Shown one piece after another: positions 1 to 12,200 of a stretch of DNA of 64,000 nt (its first letter is position 1; each line of letters opens with the position of its first letter). The notes under the pieces were generated by a model, which had not been told where the DNA came from, ran no database searches, and was given only the letters and a program-made list of their open reading frames with translations. This DNA is from Norana najaformis (lineage: Eukaryota > Annelida > Clitellata > Crassiclitellata > Hormogastridae). Made by a program: the position numbers and the translations under genes. Location: contig OZ029928.1 in assembly GCA_964023275.1 (NCBI GenBank), positions 17,529,806 to 17,593,805 of the forward strand, given 5' to 3'.

Positions 1-190
1 CGACACCTCTGCTCTCTAGAAAGCCCCGTCTTACCCCCTACAAAGTGGGCGGGACCTGTCCCCTGCCCCACAGGGATCGACGCCTCTGCTTTCTAGAAAG
101 CCCCGTCATACCCCTACGAAGTGGGTGGGACATGTCCCCTTGCCCCGCAGGGATCGACGCCTCTGCTTTCTAGAAAGCTCCCCGTCTTAC
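1..190. repeat. 77-bp minisatellite, about 2.5 units
   Basis: Units begin at 1, 78 and 155 with cgac(a/g)cctctgct and contain tctagaaagc, a run of C and a gtgggtggga-type block. The last unit runs into the splice donor of the RING exon at 191-372. The array therefore forms the start of that gene's first intron, read on the minus strand. Confidence 0.85.
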
Positions 191-372
191 CCCGTACGAA
201 GATGGTTGAAGCAGCGGTCGCAGAAGCGGTGGGAGCAGTAGTCCTGCCACGGAGTAGACTGCAGAAAGGGCTCTTGACATCTCGCACACTTTGTCCTGTG
301 ATCGTCTTCCGGTTGGGGTAAGAAACGTACTTCCGGTGGGGGTTCCTGTCCTCCGATCCCAGACGCCGCCAT
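191..372 (-). CDS. First coding exon of a RING/TRAF-like protein (partial)
   Basis: The ATG at 372 opens 60 codons plus two bases and the exon ends at a GTAAGA donor (189-190). Residues 1-28 are Gly/Pro/Glu-rich. The rest carries CARCQEPF then YCSHRFCDRCFNHL. This C-x2-C, then C-x-H-x2-C-x2-C layout is the first half of a RING finger, and HRFC before the last pair is typical of TRAF-family RINGs. The remaining zinc ligands and any TRAF or MATH domain would lie left of the window. The ATG sits in a GCCGCCATC-type context common at animal promoters. An E3 ligase or TRAF adaptor is likely, but the family member cannot be named from one exon. Confidence 0.6.
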
Positions 373-424
373 CTTGACAGAAGTGGCGATGTTCTGCGTT
401 TGAACTGGAGGAAGAAATTTAGCT

Positions 425-725
425 ACAGACTCTAACTGACCTATTTATTGTATGACCTGACCTGACCGATATAATCCAATTGGACCAGATTTCTTTGCCT
501 GACCTTTTCAGGTCTGTTAACCTGACCTCTTTAAAGATGCGGTCCAATTGCATCGGATCTATTTGATACATACAAGCCTTGTATTCCAATTGGGTCAGCT
601 TATTAACCTGACCCAAATATGTGTTGTATTCCAGTTGGATCCGCTGTATTAGCCTAACCTATATAAGCCTTGTATTCCAATTGGGTCAGCCTATTAACCT
701 GACCCATATATGCCTTGTATTCCAA
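425..725. repeat. Degenerate 45-bp tandem repeat
   Basis: The motif gtattccaattgggtcagc recurs at about 581, 626, 672 and 717, with diverged copies upstream containing cctgacc and ccaattg. It lies just upstream of the RING gene start. No coding potential is seen. Confidence 0.7.
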
Positions 726-1027
726 CTGCGACAAATCCATATACCAGAACACTAGAATTGGGATGGGAAGCACTTTTGAGCAGTCTGTATACGTCTTCTT
801 AATGGTGCTATATAAGTTTTGGACATGGCGGATTCCGAGGGGGTGGGGAGGGGCAAAATGGACGTACACCCCGTTAAACTTAGAGGACCAACACTGTGAC
901 TAATTACTCTGTCAATTTAAACTCTAACCCGCAAAATTCAAAGAAAGACCCGGGGATAGGACGGAAATTTATGAGTGAAATGTGTCTTAAACAGATATAT
1001 TCGATCTAATCAAATCTAATTCAACCT

Positions 1028-1034
1028 AATAATA

Positions 1035-1084
<50 letters not shown>

Positions 1085-1190
1085 GAAGAACAAGAAGAAC
1101 AAGAAGAAGAACAAGAACAAGAAGAAAGATTAATAATAATAATAAAATAATAATAATAATAACAACAACAACAACAATAATAATAATAAT
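1028..1190. repeat. Trinucleotide microsatellites (gat)n, (gaa/aac)n, (aat)n
   Basis: A run of gat passes into aagaac and then aat/aac repeats. Open frames here are low-complexity His, Leu or Ile runs and are not genes. Confidence 0.95.
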
Positions 1191-1199
1191 TTCGAAGTG

Positions 1200-2040
1200 T
1201 GATGGTTTTTGAGACATGCCATCAGTTTCAGCGCCTATCAGTCATCATCCGACGTTTTAATGCGGTCGCTTGCCGAAGCACCTTCTTTCTGCCAAAACTT
1301 GACGAGTTTTAGTCAACCCAGACAGTTTATTTCTCCGGAGCGTTTTTTTTATAAGTCCCGAGATGGATCATAAGTACCTCGGAAAAATAGAAATAGACCG
1401 CTTTCCTTTTCCAACGTGTTGCCTCCACAATGCGTCCTTTTATTTCAATTGTCTTCCGGGAGGAGCCAGACATCAGCGAAGACTAGCCATCTCAGAACGC
1501 AATTTTTCATCTGGATAATTTTTTTTACTTCCTCAGGGATCATAAATACTTCGGGGAAAAATAATATCTTCGCCCCTCTTACTTCAAAACCCGAATGCGC
1601 CCCTGTAATGTGACATATTACATTACGTACGTCACGTTACAGTTGCATCAAATGTCAGATTACAATTAAACTTTGTTGCTGCCTGGAGGTTATTGTGGTT
1701 TTTAAACGGCCATGTTTTTCACGATGTTGTGTTTTGTCAGCTGGCGTGTTTTGAAAACGCAGGCCCTTAATGTTTACCAGCTTCTAAGGCCTACTTGATT
1801 GTTTTCTTACCTGTCTGTTGTTCTTACTTTTGTTCTACATCTTACAACACCGCTTGTTTCTAAAACTCCGATGAATTACGAACTAGAAATGCCCAACTAA
1901 CCGTTCAACGTCTTTCCATTTCGATGTTTATACCTCTATTATTGGGTTTTCCCAACGTTGGGATTTCCAAGTCAGCTTATCTGATTCAGCTGGCTTGACT
2001 CATTTATTCAGCCGGTAAGCCAACTCCTCTGCCCTGCGTC
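1200..2040. other. Intergenic, no gene seen; imperfect duplication
   Basis: Two similar blocks occur near 1355-1395 and 1530-1570, each with a gggatcataa(g/a)tac-type core followed by a tcgg(g)gaaaaata end. They look like copies of one short repeat. Nothing else in this stretch could be identified. Confidence 0.4.
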
Positions 2041-2044
2041 ATTG

Positions 2045-2300
2045 TGTAGGTCAAATTAATATCGTAATCGTGAGTTCGAGATTTGTACAGCGCCCAACGA
2101 AAGCCATGTCGCGGAGACCACCTTATTCACAGGCGCTCAGTCAAGACAAAATCGATAGGCAAAAGGGTTCGGTTCCAGGTCAAGATCCAAGAGTCAGGCA
2201 GAGAGACAGCGTGGCAGTTACGGTGGGTGATGTTTGGGATTGCAGCGGGAAGAGGGATAAGAGGAAGAAGGGGACTCCATCCTATAATTATGTTTGTGTC
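2045..2300 (+). repeat. SINE-like family A, full-length-type copy
   Basis: The repeat starts with atcgtaatcgtgagttcgagatt, includes acagcgcccaacgaaagcc, then ggttcggttccaggtcaaga, and ends in a gacaga-rich part. Better preserved copies read ggttcgattcc, which matches a Pol III B box. The (cgtaat)n end may instead be the 3' tail of an element read on the other strand. Other copies lie at about 3110-3275(-), 5630-5715(+), 8100-8240(-), 23040-23230(+), 24785-24960(+), 25070-25180(+), 32860-33070(-), 33375-33560(+), 35460-35560(+), 42650-42790(+), 55240-55360(+), 56380-56570(-), 57290-57410(-), 60255-60390(+) and 63680-63910(-). Confidence 0.75.
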
Positions 2301-2415
2301 CGAAGTCTTTAGGACCAACACTGGAATATTTAATTACTTAACTGAAACAAATAACAAAATCTTCCAGAATTTTAGCGCATGCACAACTGGTGTTCTTTGT
2401 GAGATTAACAGTTTC

Positions 2416-2421
2416 TTTATT
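2416..2421 (-). terminator. Candidate poly(A) signal of the cysteine-peptide gene
   Basis: TTTATT on the plus strand reads AATAAA on the minus strand, about 230 bp beyond the stop codon at 2653. The position fits a short 3' UTR. Confidence 0.4.
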
Positions 2422-2652
2422 TCAATATAGTTCGACAATTTTCTGGAGTCAACGCGTTACCGAAGGTCTATGAGGTCGCCAGGAAGTGAGAAATGAGTCG
2501 TACATGAGTCATGAGGTAGACTGCTAACTTATTTAGAGTAGCTGCAGCTTTCCATTTCGTTTTCTGTTTCTCTTAAAATTTCCAACTCTGTTTACGAGCG
2601 CCATGTTCTGACACGTGACCGTTCTACACGCTGGTACCCTGCTGTCCATGCA

Positions 2653-3658
2653 CTAGACGTTGAGGAGACGGAGGCGGTTTCGCGCGTAGCAGAGTTCCAG
2701 CAGCTCTCCGCAGAAGAAGGGCTGTGATTGACAGTAGCGGCAGAACGTGCGGAGGAGGTTGCTGTCCTGACGCGTGGCTGACGGGACCAAGCTCAGAGGG
2801 GTGCCGGAAAGCCCGCCCAGTAGCTCGTGAGACTCCGCCCTTCTTGACCCCGTTGCGTCGTCTAGACCCATCACCGATTCGTCCGACAATGAACCCAATG
2901 AGGGGTACCCTACCAAAACAAAACTCTAAATGTACACGTTTTTTCTCGAGCGACCGTATGGCCTCGACCCTGCGCATTTTTCAATGAATTAATCGGGCGA
3001 TATCCTTCACCACGTGCGTCGTAACGTTAACATTACGATAAACTTCAACACTTCCTCTTCCCCTTCTCACTTTTCGGTTCAATTCAAAACACTAACCACC
3101 TTATCCGTCTGCCTGCCCGCCCGCCCGCCTGTTGGAATTTGACCTGGAACCAAACCTTTCTTGCCTATCTATTTCGTTTTGACTGAGCGCCTGTGTGTAA
3201 GCTGGTCCCCGTGACGTGGCTTTCGTTGGACGCTCTAGAAATCTCTGAATTACGATTACGATTAAGCTACTTTTAGTTTTTCCAGTTTGCGACTACGATT
3301 TCACTTTATTATTATTATTATTACGAAAATTTGTAACGCACGCAAAGTCACACCGAAATGCGAATCGGAGGCGCGGATAGTAAGTCGCCAGGTGAAAAGA
3401 GTTAGATATTCTGTCCTTATTCTATCCTTCACCTTGACTGCACCGTACCATCAAACAGTTTAGTTCCTGAAACGTACAACTAATACTACGTCCAGTGGAT
3501 TATGGTTCATTTAAATACAGTTGGTTTATTATTCTGAATATTCATTGTAATTAGCATTTAAATTAAGTTTGGTAAGGTGACTCACCGGCCTGTAACCGCG
3601 ACACCAGAGTCATCAACAGAAGGACGTGCAGCCAGTGAAGTAGTCTGTTAGACGCCAT
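2653..3658 (-). CDS. Small secreted four-cysteine prepropeptide, two exons (unrecognised)
   Basis: Exon 1 (3658-3586) encodes MASNRLLHWLHVLLLMTLVS and then RLQA, a clear signal peptide, and ends at a GTGAGT donor in phase 1. Exon 2 (2909-2653) starts after TTTTGGTAG in the matching phase and runs to a TAG stop, giving 109 residues. After the signal (about 1-24) there is a Ser/Asp-rich stretch, a dibasic SRR at 46-48, a Leu/Ser/Gly-rich stretch, a possible monobasic site at R71, and then the C-terminal part from Q72. That part has Cys at 81, 84, 91 and 98 (C-x2-C-x6-C-x6-C), including FCRYC and FFCGELLELCYARN. The layout is that of a neuropeptide or hormone precursor with two disulfides. I do not recognise the family. 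The intron holds copies of SINE family 1 and family A. A TATA box lies about 75 bp upstream. Confidence 0.65.
2925..3010 (-). repeat. SINE family 1 fragment
   Basis: It carries the diagnostic gcgaccgtatggcctcgaccc followed by ttttcaatgaattaatcggg. It lies in the intron of the cysteine-peptide gene, a few bases upstream of the exon 2 acceptor. Confidence 0.8.
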
Positions 3659-3733
3659 CTTGTTGCTCCGTTTCCTTCTCGACAGTCAGCTTCGCAATAC
3701 AGTCGGCTTTGCCTTTTCGACGAGTTTAGGGGA

Positions 3734-3741
3734 TATTTATA
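3734..3741 (-). promoter_or_regulatory. TATA box of the cysteine-peptide gene
   Basis: Plus-strand TATTTATA reads TATAAATA on the minus strand, within GGTATAAATATCC. It lies about 76 bp upstream of the ATG at 3658. A start site about 30 bp downstream would leave a 5' UTR of roughly 45 nt. Confidence 0.55.
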
Positions 3742-3894
3742 CCAGTCTGAAACAGTTAGGAAGCCTCTTGCTGTGCGACCTGCTGCTCTAAGCATTTCTA
3801 TATTTCCTTTGTCAAACCTCTGAAAAGCTCAATCCAAGCCGTCTGATCACAGGCTGCTCAATACGATGGGTTTCCCAAAAATGTCGCGCCATGC

Positions 3895-4050
3895 CTTGTC
3901 ACCGAAATGTAAATGTTCACGATTTTCTATAGCGACCGTATGGCTCGACCCTGCTCAATTTTCAATGAATTAATCGAATGATATCGATACTTCAATACCG
4001 CTGCCCGTTTGAATGGGAGCCACACCATTTAAAGATCCCCTCAAGGTTAT
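3895..4050 (-). repeat. SINE family 1 copy
   Basis: It contains tagcgaccgtatggctcgacc, the attttcaatgaattaatcg block, and ccgctgcccgtttgaatggg followed by gccacaccatttaa. It is truncated relative to the copy at 53265-53515. Confidence 0.8.
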
Positions 4051-4404
4051 TTCCGGCTATGTTTCAACTAAGAGCTGGCGAAAAAGTTGATCTCTTGCGA
4101 GACTCCGAGAAATTTTGAAGATTTAAGCTTATGTTACACTCTTCAAACTCATGTACAGTATGCATTATCACCAGACAATGTAGGTCTGTTAATATTACTA
4201 TTACGTAGAAGTAACTGCGTGAAGTCCACAGTCACTGCGATCCAGTTCTTATCTTTCTCGCCACACTAACTGTTTTGGCTAGCCTTAAAATTTGTTGAAC
4301 ACCTTCTACATCAAATTCCATCCAAGAGTACAAAGACCTTTTGTTTATATGCATTGTATTCATACGTACACAATAGATAGCGCCTTCAAAGAGACCTTTC
4401 AAAG

Positions 4405-4541
4405 GCTATATATATATATATACACATATACATATATACATATAAATATACACACATATATATACATATATATACATACATATATATATACATACATATA
4501 TATATACATATATATACATACATATATATACATATATATAC

Positions 4542-4574
<33 letters not shown>

Positions 4575-4680
4575 CATATATATATACATATATATATATA
4601 CATATATATACATACATATATATATACATATATATACATATATATACATATATATACATACATATATATATACATAGATC
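4405..4680. repeat. (tatatacata)n microsatellite
   Basis: Alternating TA and ACATATA tracts. The long Tyr/Ile/His frames on both strands are artefacts of the repeat. Confidence 0.98.
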
Positions 4681-4984
4681 ATTTAGGCTAGATGTCGACA
4701 CCGACAACGGGGAGCTCCCTCTGATGTACACCACGTTGTGTACAAACACAATACCACCTCACTCTATGTTCCTCTACATTATTCCCTCGGAGCTCGGATA
4801 TTATGATGATCCTCCTATTTACCGTTTGAAAGGCGCCACCTAGTGTTCAAATTGTCGTAAATTTTCCCGGCATGTGCTCCATATAGACGAAGACGAACAT
4901 CCATTGCTGTGTAGTCTTTGTTATACGTGTCGAAAGTGCTCTTGATCACACTTTTCTCTACCTATCGAGAATTGGGATGATCTG

Positions 4985-5360
4985 TGATTACACGTGTAAT
5001 GTAATGTAATGTAATGTAACAAGCACTTATATAGCGCTCTTCAAGTACCTCTCAAAAGCGCTGATGACACGGCTATCCTACCGATCTAAACAAGTGCGTG
5101 TTCAAGTTAACAGAGAATTAACACTGAGTTAAACTAAGTGGAAAAGTACGAATGTTTAAAGGGAGACTGTTCCAGAACGATGCACGTGCATCTAAATGGT
5201 GTTAACCATGCCACTTGTGGAAGACTCACTCAAACATTGTTTAGTTTCTATGCTCACCTCGGCACTATTGACCGATCCAGTTCGGCTTAGGGTACTGTCG
5301 TAATTTTGTTGTTATCATGGCCACCTCTTGAGCTCTATGAAAATCAGCGCTATATAAATG
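4985..5360. repeat. Diverged SINE/LINE-tail copy
   Basis: The stretch begins with (gtaat)n, then acttatatagcgctcttcaa and cctctcaaaagcgctgatga, and ends near agcgctatataaatgcccc. Similar agcgc..tatataaat modules recur near 13190-13220, 23290-23330, 43340-43400, 48940-48980, 58785-58850, 61860-61900 and 62970-63020. Confidence 0.5.
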
Positions 5361-5719
5361 CCCCAAATACAGTATGTTACATCATGGATTGCCCATCTGA
5401 AGAACTTACAAGGCCCGCGTCACGTCATATGTGTGAATGTATGTAGGTATGAGTATGCAAGTAAGCAGTGGTATAACCAAGGGCCCGCAACTGCAGGGCC
5501 CAGGCAAGAAACTGAACAAGAGGGGCCCGCTCAGACCCAGAAGTACAAACAGGTACAAGAGGGCCCCTTTGATTAATCTGCTGGAGGCCCAAATGTTAAC
5601 GTCACGCCACTGCACGTATCAAAATTGTAAACTCAAGATTTCTATAGCGCCAAATAAAGCGAAGTTGCGGGAACCAGCTTATTCACAAGAGCTTAGTCAA
5701 AACAAAAGATAGGCAGGAT

Positions 5720-6240
5720 GTACGTACGTAAGTATGCATGCAAGTAGATCTGTATGTATGTATCTGTGTATGCAAGCATGTAACTGGATATTTATACAGC
5801 GTATTTAACGAACCTCTCAAAGGCAACAAAGCATAACTGTCCAACAGATCTAAAGAAGCGTGACCAAGAAAAGCGGGGTACTGGTCGTTACAATATGTAT
5901 GCTCCACCCTAAGACTCCGATGCCGTTGACTTTGACAAGGAAAATGAAGTCGCTAACACAACTGGGTGCTTCTTGGGGTTGGTTAGAACGTACTGCCATA
6001 CCTTCTTCCACCTGCTTCCTTTCAGTCGAACCCCTCGGTCAACTAACACGAATTCCCTCATGAAAAGAAAACGTAAATTCTAACCCTCAGTCAATTCCAA
6101 TTCACTTAATAAATTAACCATCTGCTTCAAAGCAAAACTGTCTGTCATTCTGAACTACGAATCCAAAGAAACAATATTCAACACAAGACAACTTTGAACT
6201 GTAACAAGAGCAGCACTGGACGAATCAGAACTCAGAGAAC
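5720..6240. other. No gene seen
   Basis: Short gtatgt microsatellite at 5716-5775, then unremarkable sequence with a diverged tail module near 5790-5850. It lies downstream of the FIRRM stop codon and may include its 3' UTR. Confidence 0.3.
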
Positions 6241-6281
6241 TGTAACAAGACAGAGTTGGATGAATCGGAACTAGACAAACT

Positions 6282-9200
6282 CTAGCAAGAGTTGCCGTCT
6301 CTGACAAGCGCTGCAAGACGCCTCTGAATCTCAGAAAGTTGACTAACACCCCAGTCGGGTAGAGATTGTCCCTGACACACTGTCTCCAGGGAGCTGACAG
6401 TCGAATCCAGCTGGTCCAAGGTCTGTCGAAGAGCTGGCTCTTTCTTCTCCTGCGCCTGTTCTTCCTGCAACATGATAAAGTAACATAAATATAAATGTAC
6501 ACATTTTTCTAGAGCGACCATATGGCCTCGACCCTGCTCATTTTTTCAATGAATTTATCGGGTGAAATCCTTCATCACCGCTATCCGTTTAAATGTGTGC
6601 CACGCCATTTAAGGTTCCCGTGCACGGACCGTGCTAGCCCGAGATTTGAATCTCTGAAATAAGCCACGACCGGGAGGTGAACCGGCATCTTCATGCTAGA
6701 CACTAGATAGTCCTCATAAAATGCTTCTTCATAACACAGACCACGACAAAGTGCAGTTGGACACAGTCAGATCTCCAAACTTAATTTAGTATTTGAATGC
6801 TACTTCATCATAACATGACTAATCTGATGTATTCTGTAGTCCCAACCACTGAAATAATGCTCAATCGATGGTCACGCTAAATGTGCATGGCAAAATCCAC
6901 GACAACTCTGGCTGAAAACTAAGAGGGAATCCAAGACGGTACAGAAATGGCCTAAAAAGGAAACAAGGCACTTTATCATAATGTGGTTACTGTGTAGGGA
7001 CCTTGACCTTGACCTTGACTTACAACTGCTCAGCGCTATCGACTGGTGCTTAGTCATTAGAAAGAGGCGCTTAATAAGTGCAGAAATAATATTTATAACA
7101 CGAGAGCCCATTATAACAATGAACTTGGCTCTGGCTCCCAAAGGTGGCATCTTAAGGGGCTTCTAGTGTACATTCATTTTCTATATTCAAATTGTACCAC
7201 TGTATAATGAATGAGCAGACCTTTTCACTGGGGACACTTTCCTCTGCAATTCTCAGTCGCTTGTAAACTGGAGCCTGAAAGGAAAGAAACCCTTTAAAAC
7301 GTTCACATTCATCAAAACAGACAGCAACACTAATGATTGTATGTTAGTATGAATATATATAAGTATGTGTGCTTGCATGTATGAATGTAGATATGTATGT
7401 ATGTATGTATGAATGTATGTATGTATACGTGTATGTATGTATGTATGAATGTATGTATGTATACGTGTATGTATGTATGTATGAATGTATGTATGTATGT
7501 ATACGTGTATGTATGAATGTATGAATGTATGTATGCATGTATGTATGAATGCATGTATGTATACGTGTATGTATGTACGTACGTATGTATGTATGTATGA
7601 ATGTATGTATGTATGCATGAATGTATGTATGTATACGTGTATGCATGTATGAATGTATGTATGCATGTATGTATGAATGTATGTATGTATGCATGTATGT
7701 ATGAATGTATGTATGCATGTATATATGTATGAATATATGTATGTATGTATGTATGTACATATATATAAAAGTATTTATATAGCACCATTTGAAACCTTTC
7801 AAAGCCACGGTGTAGTATTACTTACTCTGATTTCCTCGTCCTTCCTGGAATCACTGTATGCAGCAGGTGGATTGGAGTCTTGCAACCAGAGATCTTCTGC
7901 CGCAACCAGACACCACCTGTCAACTGTCTCTCCCTGCACCCTCATGCCTTCCACATCCACGTTTCCTGACTGAAACCCACTTGCTCGCTACAAAACAGAA
8001 ATCAAATACTAATACTCAGGTGCCATAATCTTAAATCCCACCAGGACAAAAATATACTCCAACATTTCTGTTCCCCAATGAACTAACTTGGCTATAGCTC
8101 CAGACACTACCCACCATAGTCGTCGGACTGTCTGCCCGCCTGACTCTTGGATCTTGACCAGGAACTGAACCCTTCTTGCCTATCGATTTTGTTTTTGACT
8201 GAGTGTCTGTGCCCAGAGTTTTCAATTGCCAAACAATAAACGAGGCCGAGTGGATGCCTGATATTCCAAGGATGGTGGTAAAGGATCTCACCCAATAAAT
8301 TCACTGAAAAACGAGCAGTGTCGCGGCCATACGGTCGCTATAGAAAAAAGCGTACATATACATTAATCCATACATTCAGATTAATTGTACAGCATGCCTC
8401 CAGGACATCTACTCAAAGACGGTCCTAGCCCAACCCTGACGAAAGAGCATCGTCGTCCCCGGCCTGAAGGACACCCAGAGGAAGGTTATTCCAGGTAGAT
8501 GGCCCAATCATTGAGAAGGCAAAATGTTGCACTGTTGAAGTTCGTGCAACATTCACCCATCCAAGAAGTAAAGAAGCTCGATTTGTCAGCCTTGCATCAA
8601 CAAAAATGAACCAGAAGATGGTATACATATGTACATAGATGTACATGCACACACACATATATACGTACATACATACATACATATGTACATACACACACAT
8701 ACATACGTACATACATACATATGTACATACATACATACATATGTACATACATACATACATATGCACAAACATACACACACATACATATGTACATACCGTA
8801 TTATCTCGGGTATAGTGCGCACTCGTGCATAATGCGCACCCTGAGTTTGAAAATTTATCCTAATGTAAAAATCTTAGTACCAATGTATATTGCGCAGGTG
8901 AAGTTCCGTATGCCCAAGTAATGTAAACGCGAAGTCGGAAGCGTTAAAATATGCGCTATAAAACCATTCGATTCTAGATACTTGATATGGAAGTTCCGGC
9001 GTAAGCGAAATTACGTCCTTTGAAATCGGTTTGGCTAGCCGCGAATTCAAATGTTCGCTTGTGGCGCAAAACAAAATAAAAACTCGGGAAAATCCCCACC
9101 TCAAAGAAGCAGACCGCGAGGCTCCAGCTCCTTACCCTATGCTAGAAGATGTAGACTTCTTCTGTTGCCTTTGGTTAGTGCAAAAGCGGTCTTCGGGCGC

Positions 9201-12200
9201 GTGATCGGGGGTTGCAAAAAACATCTTAGAGCTTTATTCCTATGTATAATGTGCACCCAGACTTCGAGCAGATTTTATTGGGGAAAAACGTGCGCACTAT
9301 ACCCGAGATAATACGGTACATACATATGTACATACATGCATACATATGTACAAACATATGTGCATACACACATACATATGTACAAACATACATACATAAG
9401 CACATACATACATACATATGCACATACATACATACACACATATATGTACATACATACATATGTACATACATGCATACATATGTACAAACATATGTACATA
9501 CACACATACATATATACAAACATACATATATACAAACATACATATATACACCCATACATACGTACATCACGATATTGCACAGCATCATAGTTCCGCTTCA
9601 CTGACCTGCTTGACGTAGGAGATAAATTTCTGTCGTATCTGTTCGTTGCCGCTGAGGCTGTCAGGAACCAAGGACTCATGACTCGTTTTCTGAGCGAAAT
9701 TCTCAAACACCTCCAGCGCCACCTGGTGTACTATGACGTCTGCGTCACCAAGGAGATGCGAAAACAGCCTTGGAATAAGATGGAGGATCTGACATTGCTG
9801 ACGGCAACAAAAGAAAGTGTCAGTGTCAGCAACGTCAGTGTCAACAGTTTCAATGTCAAATGTAGGCAGCGTCAGAATCAACGTCAACACAGCATTAACA
9901 AACCTGTCAATGTTATATTAAATTCCAGAACGTCAGTTTATATTTCAGGATTGAATCTTAAAACCCAATACAGTTGTAATACCAGTTCCAAACAAGGCAA
10001 CAGGGTGCCAGTAAGTAAGCAGATGAATTCCCCAACTGACATGGCTAGACCCACGTCAACCGTTTTTCAGTATTAAATTCATATTTTGTGAAAAACTGAA
10101 GTGCCCGCAACAGGAAGAACAGTTTCACCTTGGGCCTTGCAGCGAAGATTCCTGAGGCCAACCAAACTTAAAAACAAGACAGCGAAGTTCCTATAAGTAC
10201 CACGGAATGCAGGTGAATTTCCCCAACTGGCATGGCCACCTTAATTTTGTCAGAGCCAAATTCAGTTCACAGACCTCATGAAAACACAAAATCGACTCAC
10301 ATCAGCATCTGGGCCAAAGGTTTTCGTTGCAAACGCACCCAAAACTTCAAGAACTGAGAGCTTCATGATGGCTTTGCAATCAGGTGATAAAACACTATCA
10401 CAGAAGTGCAAGATCTACAAAAACAATTAACAACAGTTAAAATACAAACTAACAATACTTTAAACAAACTAACAATACAGTAGTTAAAATGAAAACTAAC
10501 AATTAAGAAATCTATAAACGGTTAACATATAAAACCTACAGACATCAAAAACATAAGTAAGTAAGTAAGTAAGTATATTCTTTATTAACCATTAGCTAAT
10601 CGTACATCGGTTTACAAGTATTTAAGAACACAAGAAAACTTAATATTCATACAACATCCTAATAATAAAACATTTACGCGTTAAAGGTAACAACAGTTAA
10701 AACAAACCAACAATTGTTAATACAAATTGTTCAATTTCAAACACAAATTAACAATAATTAAATCATAAATTAACAACAATTAAATCATAAATTAACAACA
10801 ATTAAATCATAAACTACCATCAATAAACATTAAATGACAGGAGTTACATTCATTACAGGACAATTTTTAAACAACACATTAAATATAAAATAACACACAT
10901 TAAAATAAAACAGACATATAAACAAATAAACAAAATAAACCAGGAACAATTAAAATATAAAATAAGACGTTAAAATATAGATAAATAAATAAATAAATAA
11001 ATAAAGGAATAAAATAGAATAAATTGCTAATATCAGCTGGGACCTGTAAAACTGATTTGTTGTTAAGATTTGGTCCCAGATGCGACATGAAGTACAGCGT
11101 GGATGACACGATCGCACAAAGCAGAGGTCGATGCCTGCTAGTCTTTCCAACAGGTGGCAGCACTGACAGAAGAACCAAGCACTGGGCGACCAAGCATGAC
11201 CGCTGTTCCGCATCAAAGAAGTCGTCGACGACGACCGAAGACTGACAAACGTTGCGCAGAGTCAGCAAAGACATAAGCTGAAAAAACAGATTCAGATCAA
11301 CGAATGCAAGTAATTGAAGATTCTCACACAAAAGTCATCGAAAATTTTCTCACACAAGCCATCAAAGATGCTCACACAAGTCATCAAAGATTCTCACACA
11401 TAAATCATCAAAGATTCTCACAAAAGATGTCAAAGATTCTCACAAAAGTCATCAAAGATTCTCACACAAGTCATCAAAGATTCTCACACGTAAGTCATCA
11501 AAGATTCTCACAAAAGATATTAAAGATTCTCACACAAAAGTCATCGAAAATTTTCTCACACAAGTCATCAAAGATTTTCACAAAAGTCATCAAAGATTCT
11601 CACACATAAATCATCAAAGATTCTCACACACAAGTCATCAAAGATTCTCACACAAACATCATCAAACACTCTCACAAAAGTCATCAAAGATTCTCACGAA
11701 AGTCATCAAACACTCTCATAAAAGTCATCAAACACTCTCACAAAAGCCATCAAAGATTTTCACAAAAGTCATCTAAGATTTTCACAAAAGTCATCAAAGA
11801 TTCTCACAAGTCATCAAAGAATATTACACAGACACCTGGAATTGCTAGATTACGGATCAAGCCCACTACTGAAAAGATTAACAGGCTGTACAGATGATGA
11901 CGATGATGATGAGTTCTCTGCCCAAAGGCAGGTCCAATGGTTTTAAGCCACCCGGGGATGAGACGAGTGAGGTGGTTTCCCGTTGCCTTCCTCACAAACA
12001 ATTGTGGGCGAGCAACTTGTCCAAGGTCGCTACACAGCGACTTGATGCAGATTTGAACCCGCAACCCTCTGGTTACGAGGCACAGACCATACCACTACAC
12101 CACCGCGTCCCACGCTGTACAGATGAGATACAAGAGATTCATGAGACCAGCTGATATGACAAAGATCCTAAAAGATCAAAACATCAGATGGATGAGATGA

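Noticed and set aside
4292-4843. Long open frames rich in Tyr, Ile and His on both strands
   Set aside because: They translate a TA/ACATATA microsatellite.
7253-7808. Several overlapping 137-154-residue frames
   Set aside because: Artefacts of the atgt microsatellite; real FIRRM exons flank it at 7221-7274 and 7826-7987.
11305-11830. CRISPR-like array
   Set aside because: Variable direct tandem units without unique spacers or cas genes, in a eukaryotic intron.
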